Origin: Isoetes taiwanensis
Taxonomy: Eukaryota; Streptophyta; Lycopodiopsida; Isoetales; Isoetaceae
Assembly (NCBI GenBank): GCA_021234155.1
Contig: JAJEKV010000060.1
Location: 930,001-994,000, forward strand
Direction of reading: 5' to 3'
Length of the DNA: 64,000 nt
Each line of letters starts with the position of its first letter. The stretch's first letter is position 1. Positions 11,677-23,000 of this stretch are shown one piece after another. Under the pieces are notes generated by a model. That model was not told the DNA's origin and ran no database searches. It saw nothing but the letters and a program-made list of their open reading frames with translations. The translations under genes and the position numbers were made by a program.

Positions 11677-12533
11677 CTCAAACCCTTTACTTTCCCAGCT
11701 TGGATCCCTATCTCGTCTGCATTCCAAATTCTTGAGGGGGGAAAGCTAAACTCATCATACACTTCTTTCAACCCTGTGTAGAAGCCATCCAAGTTGGCTT
11801 GATTCATTGCCCCGGCACGTGAAACCTTTAATGTTTTGGCACTCCTAAGGGAGATCTCAGGGTGCCTTTGCTTGAAAAGCTTCCACCATTTGCTCCCTGG
11901 CACACCATCAAAGGCCGAATTACCCTCCCTTGCCATCTTGGCTGCACGCTCCTTTACAGCAGCCAGAGTCACACCCATTTCCTGTTCTGCCCTGCCTATT
12001 GCCCAATCAACCAATTCCTTTTCTTGGGCTGGTGTCAGGATCTGGGGATGCCCTGCATTCTTCTTGGAAATCCGCCCATACAGCCAATCCCTGATGGACG
12101 ACTCTAGTATGCCTGACCGTCTAGATGCCTCTCTAATTGAAATTCCATTTTCACTTACCTCGTCAAGTGCGGTCGACATCTCTTCGCCCTCGCTTTGTTG
12201 GTCTCCTTGGCATTGCAGATGCAGATCCGCTAGCTGCTGGCCCTTTCTTCTTGGTTTTGGGCACACAAACCCATTTGCTTGTCGCTGTCGTTGTTCTGCC
12301 ACAGCTCGAAACTGTGGCATTGATCTGTGGTCGGGCCCTAGTCGACACCATCGCTCCAGTGTGCAGCAAAAACAGGGGACAGGCTTGATTCTTGACCGGA
12401 TTGAGGAATTATTGATGGAATTACTCGAGCCAGCTGGGTAATCTTGATAATCCATCTCGTTCGAGGTGATTATGGCTGGAATTAGCCCGCCAATTCCAGC
12501 CCCCAGCATTGAATCATGCCTCGGGATGGCCAC
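11677..12533 (-). pseudogene. Pogo-type transposase, N-terminal half (HTH and start of DDE domain)
   Basis: One open minus-strand frame. After a Ser/Asn-rich leader it contains MSTALDEVSENGISIREASR (psq-type helix-turn-helix), ESSIRDWLYGRI, and a CENP-B-type DNA-binding region ending PGSKWWKLFKQRHPEISLR. The first catalytic Asp lies in RIWNADEIGIQ. The frame ends at the LINE junction after GKVKGLRI. It binds the element ends and catalyses cut-and-paste transposition in living members of the family. Its partner half is at 8929-10376. Codon 1 at 12533 is the upstream ATG; MSTALDE (residue about 118) is an alternative start. This half is undamaged except for the insertion. Confidence 0.75.
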
Positions 12534-12709
12534 GATGGAGGGTATTTTGGTGCGCGAAGGATGGGTCCCTGGTACGGGGCATCGTGGGTTCAGCTATGAC
12601 GAACGAGCGACACTTGCCACACGTTGGGAGGGGGAATGGGACATCGAGGAAAGGGATCTTTAGTACCACAGGGTATGGTACTTCCTCGGAAGCGGGCAAC
12701 CCCACCCTA

Positions 12710-13465
12710 TTTGAAACTTGAACCCATGACCCTTAACGCTCTCGTCCTCGGTTTTATAGGTTGAGATCTAATCTCAGCCATTGATTAAAATGCTGTTATC
12801 AGCTAATAACAACTGGGTGGCTCAAATTTTATACTCTGTTTCTCGCAACTTCCTGTAACATCCTAGAGTGTTAGCATGCAATTTTTATATAATCCTAGAA
12901 CAATATGAGAAAAAACATTGCCAGAACATGCTTTGCGGGAGCAGAGAAGCAGAGAAATCCTGATTTAGAAGGTTAGGGCCAGTTCTGATGACCCATAAGA
13001 ACGACTGCTTGGAAGCTTCACGCAGATTAGTTGCGGCAGAGCCTGTACCAAACCGTGAGGCTCCTCAATTCCGGCAGATTAATTGCGGCAGTCCTCCATT
13101 CCGGCGATGGTGCAGCCCCTGCTTCTGTTGCAAACTCTCCATGCTTCCTGCTTCCATGCTTCCGGCTCTGGCGATGGTGCAGCCCCTGCTTTTGTTGCTC
13201 CTCCATTCCGGCGATGGCGTCTATTCCGGCGATGGTGCCCCTGCTTCTGTTGCAATTTGCAAACCCTCGGACCAGAGACGTTAAGGGAGATAACGTCTTT
13301 GCCCTCTGGCAAATTTTCTCCGGACTAAGTTAGTGGTGCTTTCCCATTGTTTCAGGATGTGGTGCAAATATTTCTTATCTAGCCTTTTGAGGGCTTTATA
13401 AATAAGGTTGTATATCATACTTATTATTAATAAAATATCATGTCTTCAAAAAAAAAAAAAAAAAA
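12710..13465 (+). other. Possible retrocopy ending in poly(A), with internal GGCGATGG repeats
   Basis: Three to four diverged copies of a unit containing TCCGGCGATGGTGCAGCCCC and CTGCTTCTGTTGC lie at 13093-13260. The segment ends with AATAAA (13429-13434) and, 13 bases on, a run of 18 A (13448-13465), the arrangement expected of an inserted mRNA copy. Open frames through the repeats have no known domain. I found no flanking duplication, so an ordinary A tract remains possible. Confidence 0.35.
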
Positions 13466-14930
13466 TTCTCTGAACTAAAATTCTTGCAATATTTTGGCGA
13501 GAAAAGAGGCATGGAATTGAAGGTAAGAAAAGTTTTGTTTGGAATTAATGGTTTCAAAATAGAATTTCCTACCATCTATCGCCAGAGCATGGCCGCCGGG
13601 TAGTTCACGCGTGCTAGAAGAGGGGCTAAGCATTGTGGGCAGACAGATTTTGGTTGTTTGCCGCTGGATTGAAGCAGACGGAATAGCTGTTCTTGATTTT
13701 GGTGTTGAAAGGAGGTATAGAAGTCCAGATCTGCTCTATAGAGCTCTGTATGTGAGCATGAAGCTTCAAGCTTCTTTGTGGAGTTTGTATATAAAAACTT
13801 GTTTTCCATGACCTATGCGCTGCCATGCCCGGATTCATCAACCAGGTTGTCCAGAAATCTGATGCCCGGAGAGGTTCAGAGCAGATGAAGAGGTTACAGG
13901 TCATTTCAGAGCAGATGAAGAGGTTACGGGTCATTTGTGGTCATTGGATCACAGAATAAACCCTGAAGCATACCAAATCAAGGATGGACCATATTTCAAG
14001 ATGCTCCCCATACGACATGAAATACATATGGAGATATTTCTCACCTCCAAAATACAACCTTTGCCACAAAAATAACCAATGCTATAACGTTCTTAAATTG
14101 CCAAATATTATAACTAGTAGCCTAAAATCAAAGGTGCTGCATATTACGTCTCCCAATTGCCAAACATTATAAGTTCGGCGACATATAATGCCAGCAAGTT
14201 TCTAGAGAGGAGAGGTTCGAATAGAAAGACATTTTAGAGACAAGTGGACAAATCCCTTCACCGGATGAATTGAAAGAGAAAGACCACATTTGCTGCAACC
14301 CAGAACTCCCCAAAAATTATTTCTCCAATTCCCGCAACTGGAACAGAGAAGTAGCGTACAAAAGAATTACAGGACAACACGAACACAAAAATACTGGTCA
14401 CCTGCAAACTGGTCGAAAATTCTAGTTAGCTCTGAACTGACCATCATCTGGTATGAAATTTTCGTTTGGATTATAACAAATATCATATCTTATACCCAAC
14501 AAAAACACTCAAAAGGCAATGCCACATCAGGATTTTGAGTCACTAGAATTTTGAAACCAAAGACAACGGACAGTGCTCAGGTAGGTCTTCCAAACGGATT
14601 GGCGGAATTCCAAACGGATTGGCGGAATTCCTGTAGTACTAGGAACGTGCCGGATATGAAGCAGAACTCCTCCAACCTAAAAAACATTTGAACAAAAGAG
14701 TATATAAGCCTCTTGAACATGATTTAAGCTTATTTCCTTGATTATAGGGTTCGCGGAAGTATTTCACAAAGGAAGTCCGGGCATTTCCATATTTTTCTTC
14801 ATGTATTTCGATCGTATATGGGTATTTGAGCCTTTTAATAATGGTTGTTTTAAAGGTCTCGAGGGCTAGAAATAAAAGGCTTAAGTTATTTCAAGGATCC
14901 AATATTAGGAGTAACCATGCACGCAGGGTT
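13466..14930. other. Non-coding stretch with two short tandem duplications
   Basis: No supported gene. A 30-base unit beginning TTCAGAGCAGATGAAGAGG occurs twice in tandem at 13875-13934 with one difference. A 20-base unit, CAAACGGATTGGCGGAATTC, occurs twice with no difference at 14591-14630. Confidence 0.5.
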
Positions 14931-15462
14931 TTTTTGAGATTAAAAAAGGGCCTTCAAAACGTGCCAACTAAGCCAAATGAAGATAAATGAACTACCAATC
15001 AGAAATCAGAGCCTGACGGGTCCAGTCAGCAAAACTGTTATAACTAACTCACTGGATCACATTTTCTAGCATAACTCTTGATAGAAAAGTCCAAATGAGC
15101 TCTCGTTTAGTGCAATAGATAGATCTCATTGAGATCTTTCCAACCTTAGGTACTTTGCACATATTTTAACTACTTACGATTGTCAAAACTCTAAAAAATA
15201 TGGTTTTTTACCATTTTTTACTATCTTACGGGGTTAAAAGATATGCAAACCACCCAAGGTTGGAAAGATCTCAACGAGATCTATCTATTGCACCAAACAA
15301 GAGCTCATTTGGACTTTTCTATCAACACTTATGCTAGAAAATGTGATCCAGTGAGTTAGTTATAACTGTTTTGCTGACTGGATTACCAATTCTGTTTTCT
15401 GATTGGTAGTTCATATAGCTTAGTCAGCAGTTCTTAGAAGGCCCTTTTATGATCTCAAAAAA
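14931..15462. mobile_element. Fold-back / MITE element with about 230-bp inverted arms
   Basis: The left arm (14931 to about 15178) and right arm (about 15235 to 15462) are inverse complements with scattered differences. Both carry TTTTTTGAGAT...AAAGGGCCTT at the outer end, then CAGTCAGCAAAACTG..TATAACTAACTCACTGG, CTAGCATAA, AAGTCCAAATGAGCTC and AGATCTATCTATTGCA. The loop is a short AT-rich segment. There is no coding capacity. I could not settle a target duplication. Such long-armed elements are usually mobilised in trans by a related transposase. Confidence 0.7.
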
Positions 15463-16166
15463 TTCCTAGGAACATTGGCTATGGATTTTGCGTAAGCACA
15501 TATCTTGAATGAAGTGAGGGTGACGTCATCAAGGTATTTGGAAGCAAGACAACAAAATAATGGGGCACGGAGTGAGGGCAAAAAACAATATTGAAGCAAT
15601 GGTAACGGTGTCTTCTAGAACATGCCTTGACCAAATGTTTAACCTTAAATATAGTACCTCTTATGAGTTTGACCTTGAAGTGTTAACCTTAAAGATGAAT
15701 TCCTCTTGATCTTCACACTAGTGTTACCTACAAAGGTCTTCCAAACTCTGACGTAGTCTTAAAGCATAGACAATAGTTAGTATGTTGCCATTTGGGGGCA
15801 ACAAGCCCCCATTCACCTTATATTGCATGTCTACATAAGGACTTCAACTTGAGACCTATACGACACCGATCAAGTGAACCAACCAATTAACCTCAATCAT
15901 CAACATCAATCTTATATTATAATGTTTTAGTGTAAGTGTTGGACCTAGCCCTAATTTGAACGGCCCAGATTTGATCAAGCCAACGGTGCAGATGATGCCA
16001 CGTTAGAAGCCTTTTTTAGCTAAAAAAAAGGCCCTAATTTGAACGGTCCGGATTGATCTACCCAACGGCAGATGATGCCATGTTAAACGCCTTTTTTAAC
16101 TAAAAAAAAAAAAAGCAAAAAAAGAAAGTGTTTTGGACGTGCCGCAACTAAAGCATTCCGGCAGCT
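15463..16166. other. Non-coding stretch with an 82-bp tandem duplication
   Basis: 15948-16029 and 16031-16110 are two diverged copies of one unit (GCCCTAATTTGAACGG ... GATGATGCCA .. GCCTTTTTTA). A related GCAGATGATGCCATGTGGC piece recurs near 36528, so the unit is dispersed. The minus strand of 15780-15910 has weak tRNA-SINE-like features that I do not claim. Confidence 0.5.
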
Positions 16167-16258
16167 ATGGTGAATGCTTTAGTTGTAGATGCAGGATCTG
16201 GAGCTCCCTTTGATGCGGCTCATATTGGAGAAGTGAAAACATGTCTTCAAAGCAGCAG
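16167..16258 (+). CDS. Possible first coding exon of an unidentified gene
   Basis: An ATG opens MVNALVVDAGSGAPFDAAHI, and the frame stays open to a good donor, AG|GTAAGG, at 16258. The short hydrophobic VVDAGSG start looks like real protein. I found no continuing exon with recognisable sequence before the 341-bp duplication downstream. It may be an orphan exon, a captured fragment or chance. Confidence 0.25.
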
Positions 16259-16397
16259 GTAAGGATGTCTTCGGTCCGAGAGTTGGGATGTTAAGTTAGG
16301 ATCCGAGGGGAAGGGAACTATAACAGACGTATTTCCTTCTCTCTTCTCTTTGCAAAGCATTGCCACAATTATAGGGATGATCGGCAGGTGTAGGCTG

Positions 16398-17075
16398 GGC
16401 TATTGTATTTGTCATTGTTCCCTTCTTGGAAGGTTCGGCGATCTTAGTTCTTCAATGAAGGCACAAAATAAATATTTGCATGAGTGGCCATAAGGTAAGA
16501 TACCTCAGGAGAAAACATTTATGGCAAGGGATTTAAGTTTCACGTAGGGTTGTATTATTTCGACAATGAAAGGAGCAAAGGGAAATAACTTAAGGCTAAG
16601 AGAAACAGAAGATCTGGCAGCCAAATACATAGAAATTTATACTGTCGGGGTTTTTAATCATAGATGAGTATGTTTTGTGGAGTCTTGGAGCAACAAGAAG
16701 TTTACATAGGATTGACCTGCTCGTTCTTGGCAGAAGTTGGCTATTGTATTTGTCATTGTTCCCTTCTTGGAAGGTTTTGACAGTCTTAGTTCTTCAATGA
16801 AGGCACAAAATAAACGTTGCATGAGTGGCCATAAGGTAAGATACCTCAGGAGAAAACATTTATGGCAAGGGATTTAAGCTTCACGTAGGGTTGTATTATT
16901 TCGACAATGAAAGGAACAAAGGGAAATAACTTAAGGCTAAGAGAAACAGAAGATCTGGCAGCCAAATACATAGAAATTTATACGGATCGGGGTTTTTATT
17001 CATAGATGAGTATCTTTTGTGGAGTAATGGAGCAGCGCAGCTTACGCAGGATTGACACACTGTTCTTATCGGGCT
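16398..17075 (+). repeat. Tandem duplication, 341-bp period
   Basis: The segment starting GGCTATTGTATTTGTCATTG at 16398 is repeated from 16739 with few changes over about 290 bases (GGCACAAAATAAA, CATGAGTGGCCATAAGG, GGCAGCCAAATACATAG and others). Similarity then fades to about 17075. It is a recent local duplication without a gene. Confidence 0.8.
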
Positions 17076-19735
17076 TACTATATGACGTTGATACTGTGCT
17101 CCAGCATCAGGCCAATAAGAATCTTTATATGGCCATAAAAAAAAGAAGAGCAAGGCTCATAATGCTTGGATGCTTGCAGCACGGAGATACGACATGACGT
17201 GCAGGTCAAGCTTCTTTAAGGCTCCTGGATATGCAGCCTTTTTTTAGTAAGTAGATTGTGCATCTTCAATATTAGCATAATCATGCTTTCGAAATGGTTT
17301 TAGCAAGTTTCAAGTTTCAGCCGCACCATTTGGCACTCAGACATCTGAATAAGTTTATCACAATAATTTGAGCATTGTTATGCAATTATTGTGGCTAGAA
17401 ACACCTACCTGTTTCCTGCTCTCGGTCCTACTTTCGACACCAAAGTTCGTGCTATTGGTAACTCAATCATGCACTCATTCAACCTAGATGGAGGATGGGG
17501 TCCTCTCTCTTATGATTGTTATTGTTGCAAGGTAATGTTTTCTTTATGCTACAAGGTCCACTTCCAATTTCTTTTTTACAGAAATCCCAAGATATGAAGC
17601 CTTTTAGTTTCATGGGATTAGCCTAAAAAATCTAGCTATGTCATTCAAACTGCCCTCTATTTTCTAACTCTTATTTCCAGCACTGCTTTCCTGCTTTGCA
17701 CATAGCCATAGGCATAGCCAATCACAGAATAGTCTTGATCACAACAATTCCACATTAAATAATAAACACCAGGCAAGTCTATTAGAGATTATGTCTTCTA
17801 TCCTTAGAGCATATTCATGCATCCAAAGCCTTAGGCAATTGTATATTAGATGTTACTGCATAGTTTCAATGAACAGGTTGTAGATGGTATTGCTGAGCAG
17901 AATCTCGCTTTTTATGAATAATTTTACTTCTTTTATTCATCGTGCAAGCCTGCTTTTCCAGGTGCTCATTCAAGATATGTTCAAGATATGTTGGATGATG
18001 GTTAACAGCATTGATAAATGTGGTGTCCATTCCTTGCATTTTAAGAGTACTATAATTATATAAACCAACTATAAATGTAGTTACCAGCATAAATGGAGGT
18101 AACTTTTATATCATCATTAGTGGCTTATATGAATCAATATCTAAAAAGTTGACCACATGTGATGTCCACAATACGTTCATGTCATGACAAACAACTGTGA
18201 TGACTTGATCATGTCAATGTGATTTGACATCTCAAAGATTATTTGTTGGCATTCCTGGTAAAAAGTATAAATAAGTATTTTCTTGGAACCATTTGAAGTC
18301 CCAAATAGTATAAAGCTGTGAAATATGCATCTGTAAGGACCCATCTTCCTTAGTAGAAGACTAAAAGAATTGAAGTTCTACATTGAAGAGATAACAAAGG
18401 GTATTCTGCCTAAAGATAGAATAACATTTTTCCTAGAAGTTAAAATGGCATTCACAAATTTATCTACCATGTTGGATATTTTCAACAAAGCACAAATAAT
18501 GTTTTCAAAAGATGTAATTGACACTTTGTGCCGAAATGATGCTGACTAACCTAATCATCTGCATATGTTCATGATCCCATTCCCTAATCTTTGAAGAGCC
18601 TTATAGAATAGATCTTTGTTTAGATCACAACGACCATTCTATCCAATGTTGATGCATCACATATGTGTTTGTTGATTATGCATTTGATGAAATTGGCACT
18701 TCTATTGGCGACAAACACACATTCCTATCAATATAGACACCCATCCATACACACACATACCCCTAGATATGTTATGCATTCCGAGCATATGTTTAAAATC
18801 TCCTCCTCCCCCCTCCTTTAAAAAACACAGACACACGCGCACGCGCAGGGTACAAAGTTATCTTTCATGTTGGAACCATCAAATATAGAGATTGTGTGGA
18901 GAGACATTGTCAACTACTGTATAGGGTATCAACAGAACAATAATGATTTAAAATGTTTTGGATATTATTAAGCTACCTTATTATTTACAGGTTTTCTGCC
19001 TCTCTCAACAATGCTAGGTAGCGTAATTATAGGTCCCCAACAAAAAAAAAAACAAAAAAAAAAAACCCCAAAAAATAAATATATAAATAACTAGTTCTTA
19101 TAACCAACCACATCATCATAAAGCTTGAGCACCCATAAAACATGTGCCCAATGAGCTTAAATGTCTTAAATCCATGTCATATACATATGATATTGGGTAT
19201 AATAAAACTAGCATCCAAGGCACGATATATTCAAGATACTTTTAACAAACTATTACTAGTTTTAATGAACCACTATTGTATGCATGAAACTATCTCATAA
19301 ACCTTAGCTAGCTTTAAAAATCCATTATAGTTCCAATAATCAACATGGATAACCATGTCATAAATCACTATAGTCTCAACAAACCACTATGATATGTGGT
19401 TTTCTTTTATCAAATAAATTCGTGCATAAAAAACCACATATATCATGGTTTTTAGGCAGTTTGGTACCAGTTTAATGTAATAGTTCATTTTTGGGCTCCT
19501 TGTAGTTGTTTCGTTAGGAAGGCAATCTACATCTACTACCCTGTGCTGTTTATGAAGGCATGGTATGAATCTCTGTTGTATAGCTACAGTGCTGCGATGT
19601 TTAAAAAGGATGTCACGAATCTTTGTTTCCATAGCCTAGCCAGAAGGACAACAGAGACTCTGCGGAAGAACAAAACTCGCCAGAAGAGGTAATTGCTCAT
19701 ACATGTATGTGCTTTGGATAATTTGTTATTTTAAA
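17076..19735. other. Long non-coding stretch
   Basis: No gene that I can support. The sequence is AT-rich, with a CA/CG microsatellite near 18740-18845 and an A-rich tract near 19040-19080. All short open frames lack motifs. The right end holds the likely 3' flank of the ROCO gene. Confidence 0.55.
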
Positions 19736-19741
19736 TTTATT
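19736..19741 (-). terminator. Likely poly(A) signal of the ROCO gene
   Basis: AATAAA on the minus strand, about 134 bases beyond the stop codon of the ROCO gene. It is the nearest canonical signal that I see. Confidence 0.4.
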
Positions 19742-19874
19742 CACTCTGGCTACATATATTGTGGCTATAAATGAACCACATATTGTAAAGTATTGTATTG
19801 TATAGTAATGCACATAGTATATTATTCGCTCTTGGTGCGATGGTTACAGTCAAAGACTTTTGTACGCCATGCTA

Positions 19875-22800
19875 CTAAAATTGGAGATTATTAGACAGAA
19901 CCTTTCCTTCTCGCTCTATGTATTGTTGTGCATGTTGAGCACATACCCAAGCTATTTTTCCTTGATACTCTACGCGGGAAAGTCCAAAGTGATTTTTCAT
20001 GTCTAGCTGACCTTGATCCATGATCGAACTAAAAAACTCTCGAAGCTCAGCGTCACTTCTGATCTTCCCGAACGCGTCACATGGTGATGTGGTGTCTATC
20101 ACATTCCTCAAAATGTTTTGGATAGTTAAGCTTGCCGTATTCACCAAACCCGGTATGAACATGGGAATCACGCCAAAGGGAATGCTGACTATGGCGGCAA
20201 TCCTAGCGATTGCACTAAGATATGTGAGCGCAGGTACTAACATCTTAGAATATTGCACTATCCACTCAGCCGGAACTGTGACATTAATCCCCTTCTGATC
20301 TGGAATTATATGATGACCCCCAATCTTTGATTCACATAATAGATGCAACTCATACTTCCTTCCAATAAGCTCCGGGATGAAGCCGCCACTATCAGTGAAA
20401 TATGGTAAGCAGGGTAAGGTGGTTGTTGAGTTTTCCATAAGAATAGCTAGATTTTGCAGTAACTTCTCCGCCTTTTCTTGCAGAAGATTGTGGATTTTGT
20501 CTAATCTCCTCAAAATTTCTTGTTGCCCATTCAATAGCTCCTGCTGCCCACATCTGATTTCATTCAGCAAACACAAGGCTCTGTTAACTTTATCATGCAA
20601 ATCAACATCGATTAAGGTTTCCATGCTCGCATGCACAAACGTTTCTGTCTGCCCCATCTCATTCAATTCCTCTTCCCTTGCAAGCAGTTTAATCTCATCC
20701 TCTACGTCATTCAACTTTTCCATTTGTTGTTTTATCATGTCTTTCCATTCTCCTAATAACAGAAGCTCTAAAACAAATGTTGCACTGTGTTGGAGCCAGG
20801 TCTGTGAAGAGGATGGCCCTTCTTCTCGAGCTTTTAGCTTGATTTTATCAAGCAATGCAACATGATCATGATATGTTGCCAATTTTTCAACACATTCTGG
20901 ACATATTGCATATTCATCTAAAGGAGGACAAGAAATGCTGAAAATCTTTTTTTTAACATTTAAGAACTCATCTTCTACCTTTGGATTCTCCCTGCTGTCT
21001 GAAGGTGCTCTTAACATGATATCAATCCACTGACGGTCGGTCCAGAGGTCCTTCCTGCCCCCTATTTTAATGATGAATGTAATACCTGCAGTAATGAAGC
21101 TTACCCAACCATCTCCAACATGATATGTGTTAGAATGCTTTACCTGGGTTTGCAACATAATAAATATATCTGAAGGAAATAACGTGTGCCGTCTGTTGGA
21201 CTTGGTGCACTTATACCTACGGCCAATGTAGAAAACTCTTGTACTTTTATCTTCTGGCCATTTTTCTAGTTTTCGTGTTAAAAATGTAGGCACTATCAAA
21301 CTTTCTGGTTGGAGTTTGTAAAGCACACCTAATTTCTCCAAACAACTCATGACTGGATCAAGGTATTTATCATCACAAACTTTTCTAAGTTCTCCTCTTA
21401 CCTCTGACAATTCAAAAGAATTCTTCTGTTCTTGTGATGCTTCGGGCTTTACAAAAACTCCAATCACTTCACGGGCAAACCATTGCACGTCTAAAATCAC
21501 AAACTCCTTTGCCTCGTTGAAGTAGACGAGTTCTGCCATGTCAAATAAATGCTCCAATGCGTTTCTCAATAATTCTGCTGAAATACTATGTGTGATTATC
21601 AAATTATTAAGGAGACAGGCATACTCTCGAAGTGGAACAAGTCGGGGAGAATTACTTTGGCTAGACCAGATATGTGGTCTGTAGACTTGTTTCACCTCAT
21701 TGGTTATCAATTGGCATATCCGAGGAATTTTGGGCCTCTGTATAAGAAGGATTTCCAAAGCTCTTTGCAGCTCAAGCTTTAAAGGCTTCATCTCCACAGG
21801 ATTTATGGCTGTTAATCCAGAAACAGAACGCTTGTGATCTCGTCCAAAATCAAGAGATTCGGAATAAGCTGTTAGACAACGCTGAACTAGATCATAAGCA
21901 TCATTATTCAAATTTTTGGGATACTGCCTAGAATCAGGAAAGTAGTTTACAGCTATTAAGACCCTTGGTCTTGTAGAGGAAGAAGGGGAACGATGGGAGG
22001 CAATGAATCGAAGCCAGTACTTCAGTGCCGATCTGAATTGCGTATGTCTGCAATTGAACGCCGGAGCTCTGCATACAACTAAGAAGAGATCCTTATGAGC
22101 ACCTTGGAGAAAGAAATGGTGGAATGCATGGAATTCTTTCTGCCCTGCGAAATCACAAATTTTTAATTCCCGATCTCCAAACTGCTTACCATATAAATCC
22201 ATGCCTGTAGGGTTAAGACACACCCGTGGATTGAGATCTGCTAGGATTCTTGCTATAGTTGTCTTGCCAACGGCAGGATCTCCACAGATGAAAAGCTTGG
22301 CTATGTTCGGAGACACCATCTCGTGCTGGGGAAGATCTGTTTGAGAGAAGATTCTATTGCGATCCAATAGATTGGCTGCTTGGGCAGACAAGCTGGGGTG
22401 CCAGCCAAAGCTGAGCTGCTTCACGTTCAAATTGCGGTTGAGGGCATTCAACAATGCTTGCTGTCCTGCTTTTTTGATAGGATTGAAATGGAGCTCAAGG
22501 CTCTCCAGGTTGCAGAGTTCATGCTGGAGGGCGTCTGCAAGCTGGAGGGCGCCTTTATCTCCAATTTGGTTGCACTCGAGGTAAAGGCGCTTGAGTTTGC
22601 ATCGATGACTGAGCAGGGCTTCTGCAAGGCTATGGGCACCTTTGTCTCCAATGTTGTTGCCCCAGAGGTCCAGGCTTTTCAATTGATATTGCCCACTTTT
22701 GAGGGCTTCTGCCAGCCCCATCACACCCTCGTCCCCGATCCCGTTTCGCCCCATCTCCAGGCTTTCCATTATGCATTGCTTATCTGCGCAGTACTTCGCC

Positions 22801-22946
22801 AATGCTTTTGCACCGTCGTCCCCTACCCCCTTCCTGCTGCAGTGCCCACCCATTTCCAACAAGCGCTCTGCTCCCTCTGAATTTAGTGACGTCGCAGAAG
22901 ATGAAGTAGCCATCCAGGATCGGCAGCCCCAGCGGGAGCTGAACAA
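19875..22946 (-). CDS. LRR-Roc-COR (ROCO family) protein, 1023 aa, single exon
   Basis: An uninterrupted frame. Residues 55-180 hold four to five leucine-rich repeats of the ribonuclease-inhibitor type (ESLEMGRNGIGDEG, KSLDLWGNNIGDKG, KRLYLECNQIGDKG, ESLELHFNPIKKAG). A Roc GTPase domain follows: P-loop GDPAVGKTT at 222-230 and switch II DFAGQKEFH at 265-273; the base-recognition motif is degenerate (VNYFPD). The COR region covers about 440-660 (ALEHLFDMAELVYF, VILDVQWFAREVIG). About 700-840 is predicted coiled coil, and 900-935 is a hydrophobic segment that may enter a membrane. No kinase domain is present, unlike LRRK proteins. The protein probably acts as a GTP-regulated dimer or scaffold. 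Met1 (22946) or Met12 could start translation. It is the only long intact gene in the window; no introns are evident. Confidence 0.9.
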   Translation of the reverse strand: MFSSRWGCRSWMATSSSATSLNSEGAERLLEMGGHCSRKGVGDDGAKALAKYCADKQCIMESLEMGRNGIGDEGVMGLAEALKSGQYQLKSLDLWGNNIGDKGAHSLAEALLSHRCKLKRLYLECNQIGDKGALQLADALQHELCNLESLELHFNPIKKAGQQALLNALNRNLNVKQLSFGWHPSLSAQAANLLDRNRIFSQTDLPQHEMVSPNIAKLFICGDPAVGKTTIARILADLNPRVCLNPTGMDLYGKQFGDRELKICDFAGQKEFHAFHHFFLQGAHKDLFLVVCRAPAFNCRHTQFRSALKYWLRFIASHRSPSSSTRPRVLIAVNYFPDSRQYPKNLNNDAYDLVQRCLTAYSESLDFGRDHKRSVSGLTAINPVEMKPLKLELQRALEILLIQRPKIPRICQLITNEVKQVYRPHIWSSQSNSPRLVPLREYACLLNNLIITHSISAELLRNALEHLFDMAELVYFNEAKEFVILDVQWFAREVIGVFVKPEASQEQKNSFELSEVRGELRKVCDDKYLDPVMSCLEKLGVLYKLQPESLIVPTFLTRKLEKWPEDKSTRVFYIGRRYKCTKSNRRHTLFPSDIFIMLQTQVKHSNTYHVGDGWVSFITAGITFIIKIGGRKDLWTDRQWIDIMLRAPSDSRENPKVEDEFLNVKKKIFSISCPPLDEYAICPECVEKLATYHDHVALLDKIKLKAREEGPSSSQTWLQHSATFVLELLLLGEWKDMIKQQMEKLNDVEDEIKLLAREEELNEMGQTETFVHASMETLIDVDLHDKVNRALCLLNEIRCGQQELLNGQQEILRRLDKIHNLLQEKAEKLLQNLAILMENSTTTLPCLPYFTDSGGFIPELIGRKYELHLLCESKIGGHHIIPDQKGINVTVPAEWIVQYSKMLVPALTYLSAIARIAAIVSIPFGVIPMFIPGLVNTASLTIQNILRNVIDTTSPCDAFGKIRSDAELREFFSSIMDQGQLDMKNHFGLSRVEYQGKIAWVCAQHAQQYIEREGKVLSNNLQF

Positions 22947-23000
22947 TGAAGAAGAGTATTGAACAGGCCTCCAGATTAGATTTTGCTTAAACCGGCAAAA

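Larger units (their letters stand above)
6902..12707 (-). mobile_element. Pogo-type DNA transposon with TA-flanked inverted ends
   Basis: The left end reads GGGTGGGGTTGCC at 6902 and is preceded by TA. The right end is its inverse complement (GGCAACCCCACCC, ending 12707) and is followed by TA (12708-12709). After three mismatched bases both ends share TTCCG. A TA target duplication fits the Tc1/mariner/pogo superfamily, and the element encloses a pogo-type transposase whose start is only 174 bases from the right end. The left 1.7 kb has no transposase coding and may contain later insertions. A LINE sits inside the transposase. The inverted match is short, so the left boundary is the less certain one. 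Confidence 0.55.

Noticed and set aside
11836-12441. 201-codon plus-strand open frame
   Set aside because: It is the shadow of the pogo transposase N-terminal half on the opposite strand; no motif.
12710-12760. Minus-strand B-box-like GGGTTCAAGTTTC as a SINE
   Set aside because: No convincing A box at tRNA distance.
15780-15910. Minus-strand SINE with GGTTAATTGGTTGG
   Set aside because: The B box matches only about half of the consensus.
20377-20865. 162-codon plus-strand frame inside the ROCO gene
   Set aside because: Antisense shadow of the coiled-coil coding region.
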